This document shows, one piece after another, positions 25,437 to 33,599 of a stretch of 64,000 nt of DNA. The notes beneath the pieces were generated by a model. The model was not told the origin of the DNA and did not search any database. It saw nothing but the letters and a program-made list of their open reading frames with translations. Numbering within the stretch: position 1 is the first letter of the stretch; each line of letters opens with the position of its first letter. The translations under genes were made by a program, and so were the position numbers. The DNA is from Brevibacterium yomogidense (GTDB lineage Bacteria; Actinomycetota; Actinomycetes; Actinomycetales; Brevibacteriaceae), in assembly GCF_900163715.1 (NCBI RefSeq), contig NZ_FWFF01000001.1, positions 558,001 through 622,000 on the forward strand. Reading direction: 5' to 3'.

Positions 25437-26825
25437 ATGACGGACAACCACGGAGTCACCAACAACGCCGGACGCGATACCGGCCGCAGTGCCGAACACA
25501 GCGCCGGCGGCAGTGCCGACAGCAACAACAGCGCCGGCCGCGGCGCCGACTGCAGCCCTGACCGCGGTGGCGACCGTCTCGAGGCTCGCGCCGGATCGCT
25601 CGACGCCCATGACCCTCTGAGCGCCCATCGCGGCGCGTTCGCAACCGCACCGGGCGTCGTGTCGTATCTTGATGGCAACTCGTTGGGCCGACCGACCGCT
25701 GATGCTGCAGAACGGCTGAGGTCGTTCACCGCGGACCAGTGGGGAGGACGCCTCATCCGCGGCTGGGATGAGGGCTGGTTCGAGAAGCCCCTCACGCTCG
25801 GCGACCGGCTGGGCGCCGCGACGCTGGGTGCGGGTCCCGGGCAGAGATTCATCGGTGAGTCGACCACCGTGGTCCTCTACAAACTCATCCACGCCGCACT
25901 AGACATGCGGCCGGACCGCACGGAGATCATCGCCGACTCTGCGAACTTCCCCACGGACCGCTATCTGATCCACGGCATCGCTGAGGATCGCGGTCTCACT
26001 GTCCGCTGGCTGGATCCGACGGAGGTCGAGGCACAGCCGGGCGACGCGTCCGTCACCGGGATCCGACCGGATCAGGTCGCGGCCCTCGCGACCGACTCGA
26101 CAGCGCTCGTTCTGCTCAGCCACATCGACTACCGCACGGGATACATCGCAGACCTGCCCGCCATCACGGACATCGCGCACCGCGCAGGCGCGCTCGTCGT
26201 CTGGGATCTCTGCCACTCGGTGGGAGCTCTGCCGCTCGAACTGGACGATCACGATGTCGATTTCGCCGCCGGCTGCACCTACAAGTACCTGAACGGCGGC
26301 CCCGGGGCTCCCGCGTTCGGATATGTGGCATCCCGCCACATCCCCTCTGCAACGCACCCGATCCGCGGATGGATGGGCGTCGCGAACGCGTTCGAGATGG
26401 GCCCGTCGTACGAGCCGCACCCGGGTATCCGACGATTCGTGAGCGGCACGCCTGCCGTGCTCGGGATGGTGCCGCTGGAATCCATGCTCGATCTGGTCGA
26501 AGGCGTGGGGATGGAGGCGATCCGGGCGAAATCGACTGCTCTCACGGACTTCGTCATCGAGCTCTACGATGAGCTGCTCGCTCCGCTCGGCGTCCAGCTC
26601 GGGTCGCCCAGAGACGGATCAGTGCGCGGTGGCCACGTGACGATCCACCATGACCTGTGCGAGGCGGCGCTGCCCGCTCTGTGGGAGCGCGGAATCATCC
26701 CCGATTTCCGGAGACCCAACGGCCTGCGGCTGGGGCCGTCGCCGCTCTCGACGGGCTTCACGGAGGTGTACGAGGGCGTCCTCGGCATCCGGGATGCACT
26801 GCTGGAGGCAGGTGCGAGTGGATGA
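25437..26825 (+). CDS. kynU: Kynureninase
   Basis: PLP enzyme cleaving L-kynurenine to anthranilate and alanine. The core is complete: VSYLDGNSLGRPT, ADSANFPTDRYL, LLSHIDYRTGY, VVWDLCHSVGALPLELDDHDVDFAAGCTYKYLNGGPG with the PLP lysine in CTYKYLN, and RGWMGVANAFEMG. About 50 residues of Asn/Gly/Ser/Ala/Arg-rich sequence precede the usual start, with repeated SAG/GRD patterns, probably disordered. ATG 25437 is chosen because AAGGAG lies 7 bases upstream and only 1 base from an earlier ATG at 25431. The next gene starts inside its last codons. Confidence 0.95.
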   Translation: MTDNHGVTNNAGRDTGRSAEHSAGGSADSNNSAGRGADCSPDRGGDRLEARAGSLDAHDPLSAHRGAFATAPGVVSYLDGNSLGRPTADAAERLRSFTADQWGGRLIRGWDEGWFEKPLTLGDRLGAATLGAGPGQRFIGESTTVVLYKLIHAALDMRPDRTEIIADSANFPTDRYLIHGIAEDRGLTVRWLDPTEVEAQPGDASVTGIRPDQVAALATDSTALVLLSHIDYRTGYIADLPAITDIAHRAGALVVWDLCHSVGALPLELDDHDVDFAAGCTYKYLNGGPGAPAFGYVASRHIPSATHPIRGWMGVANAFEMGPSYEPHPGIRRFVSGTPAVLGMVPLESMLDLVEGVGMEAIRAKSTALTDFVIELYDELLAPLGVQLGSPRDGSVRGGHVTIHHDLCEAALPALWERGIIPDFRRPNGLRLGPSPLSTGFTEVYEGVLGIRDALLEAGASG

Positions 26826-27705
26826 CGGGGGCCCCGGCGGGCCCGTAGGCTCCGTGCACGGACTCGACGACTTCGACGCGCGGCCCGGCAGCATCACGTC
26901 ACTGCTGAGGACGTTCGTGGGTCTCCACGTCCGGAAGCTCGGCGGGTGGATCGCAGTCGCGGATCTCGTCGGTCTCCTGCGGGAAGCGGGGCTCACCGCT
27001 ACAGGGGTGCGATCCGCGGTCTCGCGGGCGAAGGCGAAGGGCCTGCTCACTGCGGAAGTCCGCGGTGGGACTCCCGGCTATGTCCTTCCGGAGGGTGCGT
27101 CGCGGATGCTGGAACGACGCGACGCGGCGATCTTCTCCCGTCATCGGCATGCGGTGGAGGACGGCTGGTGCCTGCTGTCGTATTCGGTGCCCGAGGGAAT
27201 GCGACCTGCCCGCTACAGACTCCGCCGCCTCCTCACCCAGCTGGGGTGTGGAACCGTGGCAGACGGGCTCTGCATCGCACCGCATCGGCGTGCGCGCGGT
27301 CTCGAGTCCCACCTCGAGGACGCCGGCCTGCGCCGCTGGGTCACCGTATTCGACGCGGCGGACCTGAGGACCAGCGAGGACCTCGCTGCCGCGTGTGCGC
27401 TCTGGTGGGACCTCGACGCGACGGCGACCCTGCACAGGGACTTCCTCGAGCGGTTCTCAGAGGGCGCCGCCGCGCGAGGAACGGATGCACCCTCCGGTCG
27501 CGACGATTTCGTCACGCAGCTGAGGGTCGTCGATACGTGGCGTCCCATTCCGTACCTGGATCCGGGACTCGCACTCGAGGCGCTGCCGTCGGACTGGCCG
27601 GGTGACGCAGCGGCTGACCTCTTCGCGGAGATCGATGCACGCGTGTCCGGTCCCGCCGCTGAGTATGTCGCTCGCGCAGTGACCGTGTCGTCGACGGGCG
27701 AGTGA
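26818..27705 (+). CDS. PaaX-family transcriptional regulator in the kynurenine operon
   Basis: 295 residues. An N-terminal winged helix (SLLRTFVGLHVRKLGGWIAVADLVGLLREAGLTATGVRSAVSRAKAKGLL) is followed by the PaaX central and C-terminal domains (GWCLLSYSVPEGMRPARYRLRRLLTQLG, then DDFVTQLRVVDTWRPIPYLDPGL). PaaX repressors classically sense phenylacetyl-CoA; here the gene overlaps the kynU stop by 8 bases, so it probably senses a kynurenine-pathway intermediate. The start is GTG 26818, with GGAGG 9 bases upstream. Confidence 0.85.
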   Translation: MDDGGPGGPVGSVHGLDDFDARPGSITSLLRTFVGLHVRKLGGWIAVADLVGLLREAGLTATGVRSAVSRAKAKGLLTAEVRGGTPGYVLPEGASRMLERRDAAIFSRHRHAVEDGWCLLSYSVPEGMRPARYRLRRLLTQLGCGTVADGLCIAPHRRARGLESHLEDAGLRRWVTVFDAADLRTSEDLAAACALWWDLDATATLHRDFLERFSEGAAARGTDAPSGRDDFVTQLRVVDTWRPIPYLDPGLALEALPSDWPGDAAADLFAEIDARVSGPAAEYVARAVTVSSTGE

Positions 27706-27794
27706 GCAGGGAGACTGTCAGAGGTGAGCGCGCCACGAACTCGCAGGCGCGACGAGATCTGGGTATGAGAGCCGAGGACGAGGAGTTCGACACG

Positions 27795-28598
27795 ATGACG
27801 ACCGAAGAGATGACTGCCGACAGCGGCACCGCCCACCCGAACCCGGAGGAGACCCATTTCGGGCGGATGCTGGCCGCCGAGGCCGAGGCCGGAGCTCGAG
27901 TCGCATACGGGAACCTGCCCGATCAGTTCTTCGAATGGTTCGGGGATCCGCACACCGCCGGAACCGTCGTGGTCCTCATCCATGGCGGGTATTTCCGTGA
28001 GCGGACCACCCTGGCACACGCGCGTCCCATGGCGCATGCGCTCGTGAAGCGGGGTGAGCGGGCAGACCGCGGTGTGGCCGTCGCGCTCATCGAGTACCGG
28101 CGTGCCGGCGGCGCGGGTGGCCACCCCCGGACACTGGAGGATGTGGAGACCGCGATCGCCCACATCGCGGAAGGCGTCGACGGTGCTGGGGTGGTGATTG
28201 CCGGTCATTCCGCGGGAGGCAGCCTCACGCTCTCGTGGGCGACGCGTCAGTCGGAGGCCGGGCCGCAGGTGCGGGTCCGGCCGCTTGCCCCTGTCACCGA
28301 TCTCGTCGCCGAGGCCCGTGACGCGCTGGGTGACGGCGCAGTCGTGGACTACATGGGTGCGTCACCGGCGGATGACCTGTCCCGCTACCTCGCGGAGGAT
28401 CCTCGGTCGCGAGCCGCTCTCATCCCCGCACGTCTGGACGTGCGTCTCATCCACGGGACTGAGGACGCGACCGTCGACATCGCGTTCTCGCGGGGGTTCC
28501 CCGCAGCGAGGCTCGAACTGGAGGGGGCAGACCACTTCGACCTCGTCGATCCGCATTCGCCGCATTTCGACACGGTCGTATCAGCACTGCTGGACTGA
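27795..28598 (+). CDS. Alpha/beta hydrolase, probable kynurenine formamidase
   Basis: 267 residues with an oxyanion-hole motif VVLIHGGYFRERT (arylformamidases have HGGYW), the nucleophile elbow IAGHSAGGSLTLSWA, and late Asp and His in LIHGTEDATVDIAF and LEGADHFDLVD. With kynA and kynU in the same operon, it is the best candidate for N-formylkynurenine to kynurenine. It is a serine hydrolase, not the metal-dependent KynB found in many bacteria. The start is uncertain: ATG 27795 has AGGAG 9 bases upstream, while GTG 27702 overlaps the preceding stop. If the GTG is used, the product has 31 more residues. Confidence 0.8.
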   Translation: MTTEEMTADSGTAHPNPEETHFGRMLAAEAEAGARVAYGNLPDQFFEWFGDPHTAGTVVVLIHGGYFRERTTLAHARPMAHALVKRGERADRGVAVALIEYRRAGGAGGHPRTLEDVETAIAHIAEGVDGAGVVIAGHSAGGSLTLSWATRQSEAGPQVRVRPLAPVTDLVAEARDALGDGAVVDYMGASPADDLSRYLAEDPRSRAALIPARLDVRLIHGTEDATVDIAFSRGFPAARLELEGADHFDLVDPHSPHFDTVVSALLD

Positions 28599-28600
28599 CT

Positions 28601-28634
28601 GCACCGGAGCGGGGGCCGGGAATGGCCCCGGTGC
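28601..28634. terminator. Hairpin after the kynurenine operon, with repeats behind it
   Basis: GCACCGG (28601-28607) pairs with CCGGTGC (28628-28634), and GGGCC with GGCCC inside. No T-tract. From about 28649 to 28728 the DNA has repeated GTCCGC-type motifs every 14-20 bases. The next gene is convergent. Confidence 0.5.
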
Positions 28635-28720
28635 TGACCTCGGCTCCTGTCCGCGGGCCTTAGTCCGCGGGCCGCAGTCCGCAGTCTGCGGCTGCAGTCC
28701 ACAGTCCGAGGCTCCAGTCT

Positions 28721-29548
28721 TCAGTTGCGGACCGCGACCGCCATCTCGGTCGTGGGGCTCTCGCGGAGCCTGCGCGCGAGGGCCCGCTCCACGGGGTACA
28801 GCGCGGCGCCCGTGACGTTGCCTGTGACCTCAGTGAGCGTGGCGGCACGGAGGATTCCGCCCCACAGCTTCCGCCACAGCCATGGTGCGTCCACCTGTGC
28901 GTTCATGAGGACCAGGTGCGGGATGCGGTGCTCGATGGAGAGCTCCGCATCCCCGAGTGCCTCAGAGATCCATTCGAGGCTGCGGTTCGTCTGGTGGGCT
29001 GTCCGATCCTGTGCGCGGTGGAGGAAATTCTCCGTGAACACGAACCGGCCTCCGGGCCTGAGGAGCCGGGAGATGTTCTGGAGAGCGGCGCGGTACTTGT
29101 CGTCGTCCGTGATGTGGAAGAGGACGTCCATGCACGACACGACGTCGAAGCTGCCGGGTTCGAACGGGCCGGTGCCGCTGGTGATGTCGAGCTGCTCGAT
29201 GCGGCTGTCCGGGAAGTGCCCGCGCAGGTTGCGCACGGCCGACGCAGTGAGGTCGCTGCCGACGACTTCAGCAGGCCGCAAGCGGTCCCACCAGCGCAGA
29301 TACAGGCCGGTGCCGGAACCCACGTCAAGGATCCGCGAGGACCGGCGCACTCCCGTCCGTCCGGCTTCGCGGAGGAAGACCTCTTCCCGCGCCTTGTACA
29401 TCCACGAGTTGAAGGACAGGCCGAGGGCCTTGTAGCCGACGCCGCTCTCCGTCCAATCCTCGTCGAGGCGGTTCTCCCAGAACTCCGAGTGATCGTCGAG
29501 AGCGCGTTCCTCTGCTGCGGGCTTCGCTGTTTCGTGCTGGTCCGTCAC
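28721..29548 (-). CDS. Class I SAM-dependent methyltransferase
   Basis: 275 residues. Motif I is ILDVGSGTGLYLRWWDRL, followed by EVVGSDLTASAVRNL, FDVVSCMDVLFHITDDDKY and SRLLRPGGRFVFTENFL, the usual order of a type-11/25 methyltransferase domain. The N-terminal FWENRLDEDWTESGVGYKALGLSFNSWMYKAR region resembles enzymes acting on sugars or lipids in exopolysaccharide clusters, but no such genes are near. GTG 29548 has GAGGA about 6 bases upstream; an earlier in-frame ATG at 29614 has no such site and lies next to the adjoining gene. Confidence 0.8.
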   Translation of the reverse strand: MTDQHETAKPAAEERALDDHSEFWENRLDEDWTESGVGYKALGLSFNSWMYKAREEVFLREAGRTGVRRSSRILDVGSGTGLYLRWWDRLRPAEVVGSDLTASAVRNLRGHFPDSRIEQLDITSGTGPFEPGSFDVVSCMDVLFHITDDDKYRAALQNISRLLRPGGRFVFTENFLHRAQDRTAHQTNRSLEWISEALGDAELSIEHRIPHLVLMNAQVDAPWLWRKLWGGILRAATLTEVTGNVTGAALYPVERALARRLRESPTTEMAVAVRN

Positions 29549-29610
29549 GCTCGTCCTCACATTGGGCTGGGCCCACCTCCACGTCGTGGAGGTGGGGGCT
29601 CTGTCGCGCT

Positions 29611-30765
29611 TCATCCTATGGCGAGTTCCTCTGTGACGCGTGAGTCCTGCTCGCCGTCATCGCGGATGAGTCGATAGATCCGATCGCTGACATCGACTGC
29701 TCGCAGACCGTACGGCTCACCCCATGCGCTGAGCAGGTCGATGTATCTGCTGTAGTCGTCGGTGCGCCCTGCGCGCAGCCGCAGGAGGTCTCCCTCGGGG
29801 GTCGTGGGTGTCCGCCTGACGCGGTCTGTGTGAGCGCCATCTGCATGGGCGCGATCTGCGAAAGGGCCATCGGCGTGAGTGCCAGCTGTGTGAGATCCGC
29901 CTGCGTCGCGTCTGGCTTCGTCCGCACCGAGGAAGAGGCAGTGATCCGTGCACTCCGGTGAGGAGGCGTCCGCGTGCCACTTCCTGTGGATGACCGCGGC
30001 CTTCTGTGCTTCGTCCTGCGCGAGGCAGTCCTCATCCACGATGCGTGCGTGGGTGTTGAGCCATGCAGTCGCCTGGCTGTCGAGCATAGGTGCAGGTGGA
30101 TGGGTCGACGTGGACTCCTGACTCAGAGCCAGGGTCCCGATGTGCAACCACTTCGTGAAGAACGAGGGGCCCAGGCCGTAGATTCGTCCGCAGTCGACGC
30201 CCACCAGGAGATCCGCGTCGGTGCCCTGGTGGCTCTTCACCTTGTGCGTGCAGTCATTGAGGTAGCTGAACCCTTCGACGGCGCCGTCCCGCATGGCGAC
30301 CTCGAGTGACGTGCGCAGAGCAGTGCGGACGCGGGGGTTCTCCTCTCTGCCCTCCGGTCGGCTGCTGGCGGTGAGGATGCGGGCGACGCGATAGCCGGCA
30401 TAACCGGCTCGTTCTCCGTATGCCCACGCCATCGTGGCGGTGAATGCGCCGACAGGGTCATCCGGCCAGTGGGAGGAGAACGCGGCGATGGCGCTGTCGC
30501 GGTTCATCCACGCGGGCAGCCCGGCGATCGCGTCCGAGGCGTGTGGAATTTCACCGAACTTCCGGATCCATGATGCTTTGGGGACCGTGAACCTCTTCTG
30601 CGGCGTGAGCGGTGCGGCCATGAGCTCTTCCAGCGGTTCTGGAGGTGCGGGGAAGGCCAGGGGCGAGTTCGATGCGGCGCTGGCAGTGCCGTCGGATTCG
30701 GGTCCGGTGCTGCGGGCATCCGCAGCTGTGTCGCTGGTGCTGCCGGGCTCGTGGGACGTGGTCAT
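29611..30765 (-). CDS. 8-oxoguanine DNA glycosylase OGG-fold protein, function unproven
   Basis: 384 residues. The AFTATMAWAYGERAGYAGYRVARIL and YGLGPSFFTKWLHI segments are typical of an actinobacterial family with the helical OGG1 fold, whose activity is not shown. The N-terminus is Ser/Ala/Pro-rich. Near residue 290 there is a degenerate repeat of HADG/HTAG units in an otherwise conserved region, probably a loop expansion. GAGGAG lies 5 bases before ATG 30765. It follows the 13E12 HNH nuclease on the same strand with 143 bases between, and may share its transcript. Confidence 0.7.
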   Translation of the reverse strand: MTTSHEPGSTSDTAADARSTGPESDGTASAASNSPLAFPAPPEPLEELMAAPLTPQKRFTVPKASWIRKFGEIPHASDAIAGLPAWMNRDSAIAAFSSHWPDDPVGAFTATMAWAYGERAGYAGYRVARILTASSRPEGREENPRVRTALRTSLEVAMRDGAVEGFSYLNDCTHKVKSHQGTDADLLVGVDCGRIYGLGPSFFTKWLHIGTLALSQESTSTHPPAPMLDSQATAWLNTHARIVDEDCLAQDEAQKAAVIHRKWHADASSPECTDHCLFLGADEARRDAGGSHTAGTHADGPFADRAHADGAHTDRVRRTPTTPEGDLLRLRAGRTDDYSRYIDLLSAWGEPYGLRAVDVSDRIYRLIRDDGEQDSRVTEELAIG

Positions 30766-30908
30766 CGTCGCTCCTCTGCGGGGTGATGGTGATCGGTGGG
30801 TGATGGTGAATGCCCAGCGGTGCCGGGCTGTCCGGTTCTGTGCACGTACGAGAACGGCATGCGCGGGGGTGAAGCGACCGTCGTCGTTCTGCGGTGACGC
30901 GCCCTGGC

Positions 30909-32981
30909 TCAGGGGTCGAGTGGAAGTTCTGGCGGGAGGTTCACGAGGGCTACCCGGAAGCGAGAGTGGAAGAGGGGCCTCTGCCGGGGATCCACCGATG
31001 CAGGTGGAACCCAGGCTGGGAGCCCTCGGAGGAAGACGGACTCCCAGCCCGATCGTTCGAACCATCTGTGGTGGAACGGACAGACGAGGGTGAGGTTGTC
31101 GATCTCCGTCGCGCCGCCCTGTGCGAACGCGAGGATATGGTGCGCCTCGCACCATTCGGCGGGAGCATCGCAGTCAGGGAACGTGCAGCCCTGATCTCGC
31201 GCTGCGAGGACCGCCATCTGACTGCGTGTGGCGAACCGTCCCTGCGAGCGGACTTCGATGGTCCGTCCACCACCGTCGACGACGTGGACGAACATCTGCG
31301 CCGCGTTCGACCAGGTGCTGAGCTGGTGCAGGCTGAGCGGGCTGCCGGCGTGGGTCGAGACCACGTTGTCAGGCTGGATGAGGTCCTCTGGCCTCGCAGT
31401 GACGACCAGCGCGTGGTCCGCTCCGTGCAGTACCCGTTCACGTGCGACGGACCGCAGGAGGAACGCGAGTCTGTCGTGCCGGGCCAGACCCGGGGTGCTC
31501 GCCTCATCGTCTCGGAACACGACGTGATGAGGCTGCCCATCCACGAAGACACCGCCAGGTTCCCCGGCGCTCACCGGACGACTGTCTGGTTGCGTCTGCG
31601 TGTCCGGCGTGTCCGGCATCATCGGTGTGGCAGGTGTGCCCGGCGGGTCTGAGGCTTCTGATGGGGCCGGCAAGTGTTCTGCGGGAACGGGTTCAGTGGG
31701 AGAGGGTTCAGGGGTGGTGGGTCCTGTCGGCGCGCGGCCGAGGACCTTCTCCCACAGCACGGTGCTCGCGGTGCCTGACTCTGAATCGCGCGCCTGCTGA
31801 AGGAGGCCCTGCACTGCTTCGGAGACTCGTTCGCTGAGATGAACCGGCCATCCGCGAGTATTGAGGTAGAAGCCGGGTTCGTCCTCGAGGAACGCCCCCG
31901 TCTTCCCGTCCAGCTCGATCGTCGCGTCGGCATGGACAGTCAGCCGAGTGCTGTCCCACACGGCTTCACGGGGGATCGGTGGGATCACCTGGTCAGCAGC
32001 AGCTGGAATCGGAGGCTCGGTGTACTCGGGATCCGCGCAATCCTCGGAATCTGCGCGGCCCCGGGAATCCGCGGAACCCTCGGTGCACCCGGGTGCTGCC
32101 TCTGGGACGGGACCCGGCGTCGCACAGGGATCGGCTTCGCGCTCGCCGGGGTCCTGGGGTGCTTCTGCGTTGCACGCACTGTGTGGCCGAATCGCGACGG
32201 GAACGTCTGCGTCCTTCATGCGCCCGTAGAGCAGTGCGTGCAACGTGGTGCCCGTGGGGCAGTCGAGAAGTCCGCGCAGCCGCCAGTCGCCGTTGCGCTG
32301 CTGGGTGAGGGTGACCGTGTACGCCAGGGGGTTGGTTTCGTATCGCGGGAGCTTGCCGTCAGGATCGATGTGCTGGACGATCCTCTGGCAGAGCGTGGAG
32401 AAGTCCTTGGGGCGGACAGTGGGCGCCAGTTCCACGAGCGTCTTCTCCACCTTGTCCGAGTAGAGGGAGCGCACGGTGGGTGGGAGGTCTCCGACTGCCT
32501 TGCAGAGGGCGCTCGCCTCGTCTGCGGAGATCCGTCCGTCCGCGTAGTTCTCCGCGATCGCGGGACGGACGGCAGCCTGCGCTTCGCCGACCGCAGAGAC
32601 GCGTCCGGCGAGCTGTTGGCTCAGGTCAGTCCGGCGACGTGCTTCCCGGGTGGAGATGCGGAATTCGCCCGCGAGCAGACTTTCGGTGGTCCGATAGCCG
32701 TGCGCGGCGCTGTCGCCGATGCGCTGATAGTGGGCGAGCAGGTCTGTGCTCAGCGCCTGCACCAGCCGTCCCGCGACTTCCAAAGACCGGAGGGCGGCGA
32801 GGGTCTCCCTGGCGCCGAGTGATCGGTGGGAGGCAGACCGCTCGCGGACATCGTGAACAGTGTCGAGCAGTTCTGTGAACTGCGGAGCGCGTTCGGTCAG
32901 CAGTGAGCCATCCGCATCCGAAAAGGGAACGCGGAAGCCGGGCTCTTCGACAGGGCGGTCCGGTTCCTTCGCGTTTGTCAT
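30909..32981 (-). CDS. 13E12-repeat (DUF222) HNH endonuclease
   Basis: 690 residues. The DUF222 region covers about the first 270 residues (LGARETLAALRSLEVAGRLVQAL, FRISTREARRRTDLSQQL, FSTLCQRIVQHIDPDG). Long Pro/Glu/Ser/Thr-rich stretches follow near 285-345 and 430-500. The C-terminal HNH domain is CTFPDCDAPAEWCEAHHI with ILAFAQGGATEIDNLTLVCPFHH, holding paired cysteines and catalytic histidines. Such genes are multicopy in Actinobacteria and may spread between genomes; their role is unknown. ATG 32981 has GAGGG about 10 bases upstream. Its promoter region carries four TTCGA motifs. Confidence 0.9.
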   Translation of the reverse strand: MTNAKEPDRPVEEPGFRVPFSDADGSLLTERAPQFTELLDTVHDVRERSASHRSLGARETLAALRSLEVAGRLVQALSTDLLAHYQRIGDSAAHGYRTTESLLAGEFRISTREARRRTDLSQQLAGRVSAVGEAQAAVRPAIAENYADGRISADEASALCKAVGDLPPTVRSLYSDKVEKTLVELAPTVRPKDFSTLCQRIVQHIDPDGKLPRYETNPLAYTVTLTQQRNGDWRLRGLLDCPTGTTLHALLYGRMKDADVPVAIRPHSACNAEAPQDPGEREADPCATPGPVPEAAPGCTEGSADSRGRADSEDCADPEYTEPPIPAAADQVIPPIPREAVWDSTRLTVHADATIELDGKTGAFLEDEPGFYLNTRGWPVHLSERVSEAVQGLLQQARDSESGTASTVLWEKVLGRAPTGPTTPEPSPTEPVPAEHLPAPSEASDPPGTPATPMMPDTPDTQTQPDSRPVSAGEPGGVFVDGQPHHVVFRDDEASTPGLARHDRLAFLLRSVARERVLHGADHALVVTARPEDLIQPDNVVSTHAGSPLSLHQLSTWSNAAQMFVHVVDGGGRTIEVRSQGRFATRSQMAVLAARDQGCTFPDCDAPAEWCEAHHILAFAQGGATEIDNLTLVCPFHHRWFERSGWESVFLRGLPAWVPPASVDPRQRPLFHSRFRVALVNLPPELPLDP

Positions 32982-33011
32982 GACGTCCACCCCCTCGCTT
33001 CATTGCGATTC

Positions 33012-33069
33012 TTCGAATGCGTTCGATGTATTGTTCGAACAGTCTATTCGATCGAGACGCTATAGTCGA
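33012..33069 (-). promoter_or_regulatory. Promoter with four TTCGA half-sites, candidate SOS-type operator
   Basis: On the minus strand, TCGACT (33069-33064) and TAGACT (33046-33041) are 17 bases apart and drive the 13E12 gene. TTCGA occurs at 33012, 33022, 33034 and 33047. The best LexA-like arrangement is TCGATG-TATT-GTTCGA at 33023-33038, matching 10 of 12 arm bases of the actinobacterial SOS box; the others have non-standard spacing. The motifs overlap the promoter, which fits repression. Confidence 0.45.
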
Positions 33070-33277
33070 GAGTGGATGTGCATTCAGTCGACCTGTGGGG
33101 TGCGATTCGCGCCGAGGGCGCCCTCGGCGGCCGGACGTGGGTCATCGGTGCTGTTGAGGGCATGCGGACTGCCGGTCACAGGTGGAGCAGGTTCGGCTGA
33201 CTACCGGTACCGGACATGTGGATTCGACATCGCTGGCTCGTGGTCGCAGTCTGCTGGCTGCACGCCGCGAGACGCGA

Positions 33278-33321
33278 AGAGCGGGCTGCACCACACGTAT
33301 TCGTGCGGAACAGCCCGCTCT
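33278..33321. terminator. Hairpin in the gene-poor stretch upstream of the 13E12 gene
   Basis: Arms 33278-33288 and 33311-33321 are perfect 11-base inverted repeats (AGAGCGGGCTG), with a smaller CACG/CGTG pairing inside. It sits between the small ORF at 33446-33574 and the 13E12 promoter and would end transcription from the former. From 33070 to 33277 no gene is visible. Confidence 0.5.
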
Positions 33322-33373
33322 CCGGCTGCATCTCCGGCGGCAGAACGCGCGCAGCCGGTCAGGCCTCAGTGCT

Positions 33374-33437
33374 GATCAGCCCCAGTCCCGACCAGCCTCA
33401 GCCCCGACCAGCCCCAGCCCCGACCAGCCTCAGTCCA
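33374..33437. repeat. Four 16-bp tandem repeats
   Basis: Units of the form GACCAGCCYCAGYCCC start at 33374, 33390, 33406 and 33422 with one or two differences each. They lie just downstream of the small ORF on the minus strand. No coding frame uses them convincingly. Confidence 0.75.
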
Positions 33438-33445
33438 AGCGCCTG

Positions 33446-33574
33446 TCAGGCCTCCGGGTGGCTTTGCTCCGGCACTCCCATCTCACGCGACCGCCACGAC
33501 CTCGCCTGCTGTCTCACCGACTGCAGGTCGTCGGAATCGGTCGCGAGCACGACCTCGGTGGGTGTGACGAACAC
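33446..33574 (-). CDS. Candidate small protein (42 aa)
   Basis: GTG 33574 has a perfect AGGAGG 5 bases upstream. The 42 residues begin MFVTPTEVVLATDSDD, continue with a probable helix (DLQSVRQQARSW) and end in SHPEA. Third positions are about 85% G or C, as in real genes here. A 14-bp palindrome abuts the ribosome site, and a TAGGCT -10 box lies 100 bases upstream (33679-33674). The same frame stays open upstream, so a longer form is possible. I know no homologue. Confidence 0.45.
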   Translation of the reverse strand: MFVTPTEVVLATDSDDLQSVRQQARSWRSREMGVPEQSHPEA

Positions 33575-33585
33575 GCGTACCTCCT

Positions 33586-33599
33586 GTACGTCGACGTAC
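33586..33599. promoter_or_regulatory. Perfect 14-bp palindrome before the small ORF
   Basis: GTACGTCGACGTAC is its own reverse complement and ends at the AGGAGG ribosome site of the small ORF. It could be an operator or a translational hairpin. A degenerate run of CCAGCCGACYTG units fills about 33790-33870 further upstream. Confidence 0.4.

Noticed and set aside
33012..33052. tRNA-like TTCGAA segments near the 13E12 promoter
   Set aside because: No cloverleaf or acceptor stem can be drawn; the motifs are better explained as half-sites.
33374..33437. Possible CRISPR array
   Set aside because: Repeats are directly adjacent 16-mers without unique spacers.
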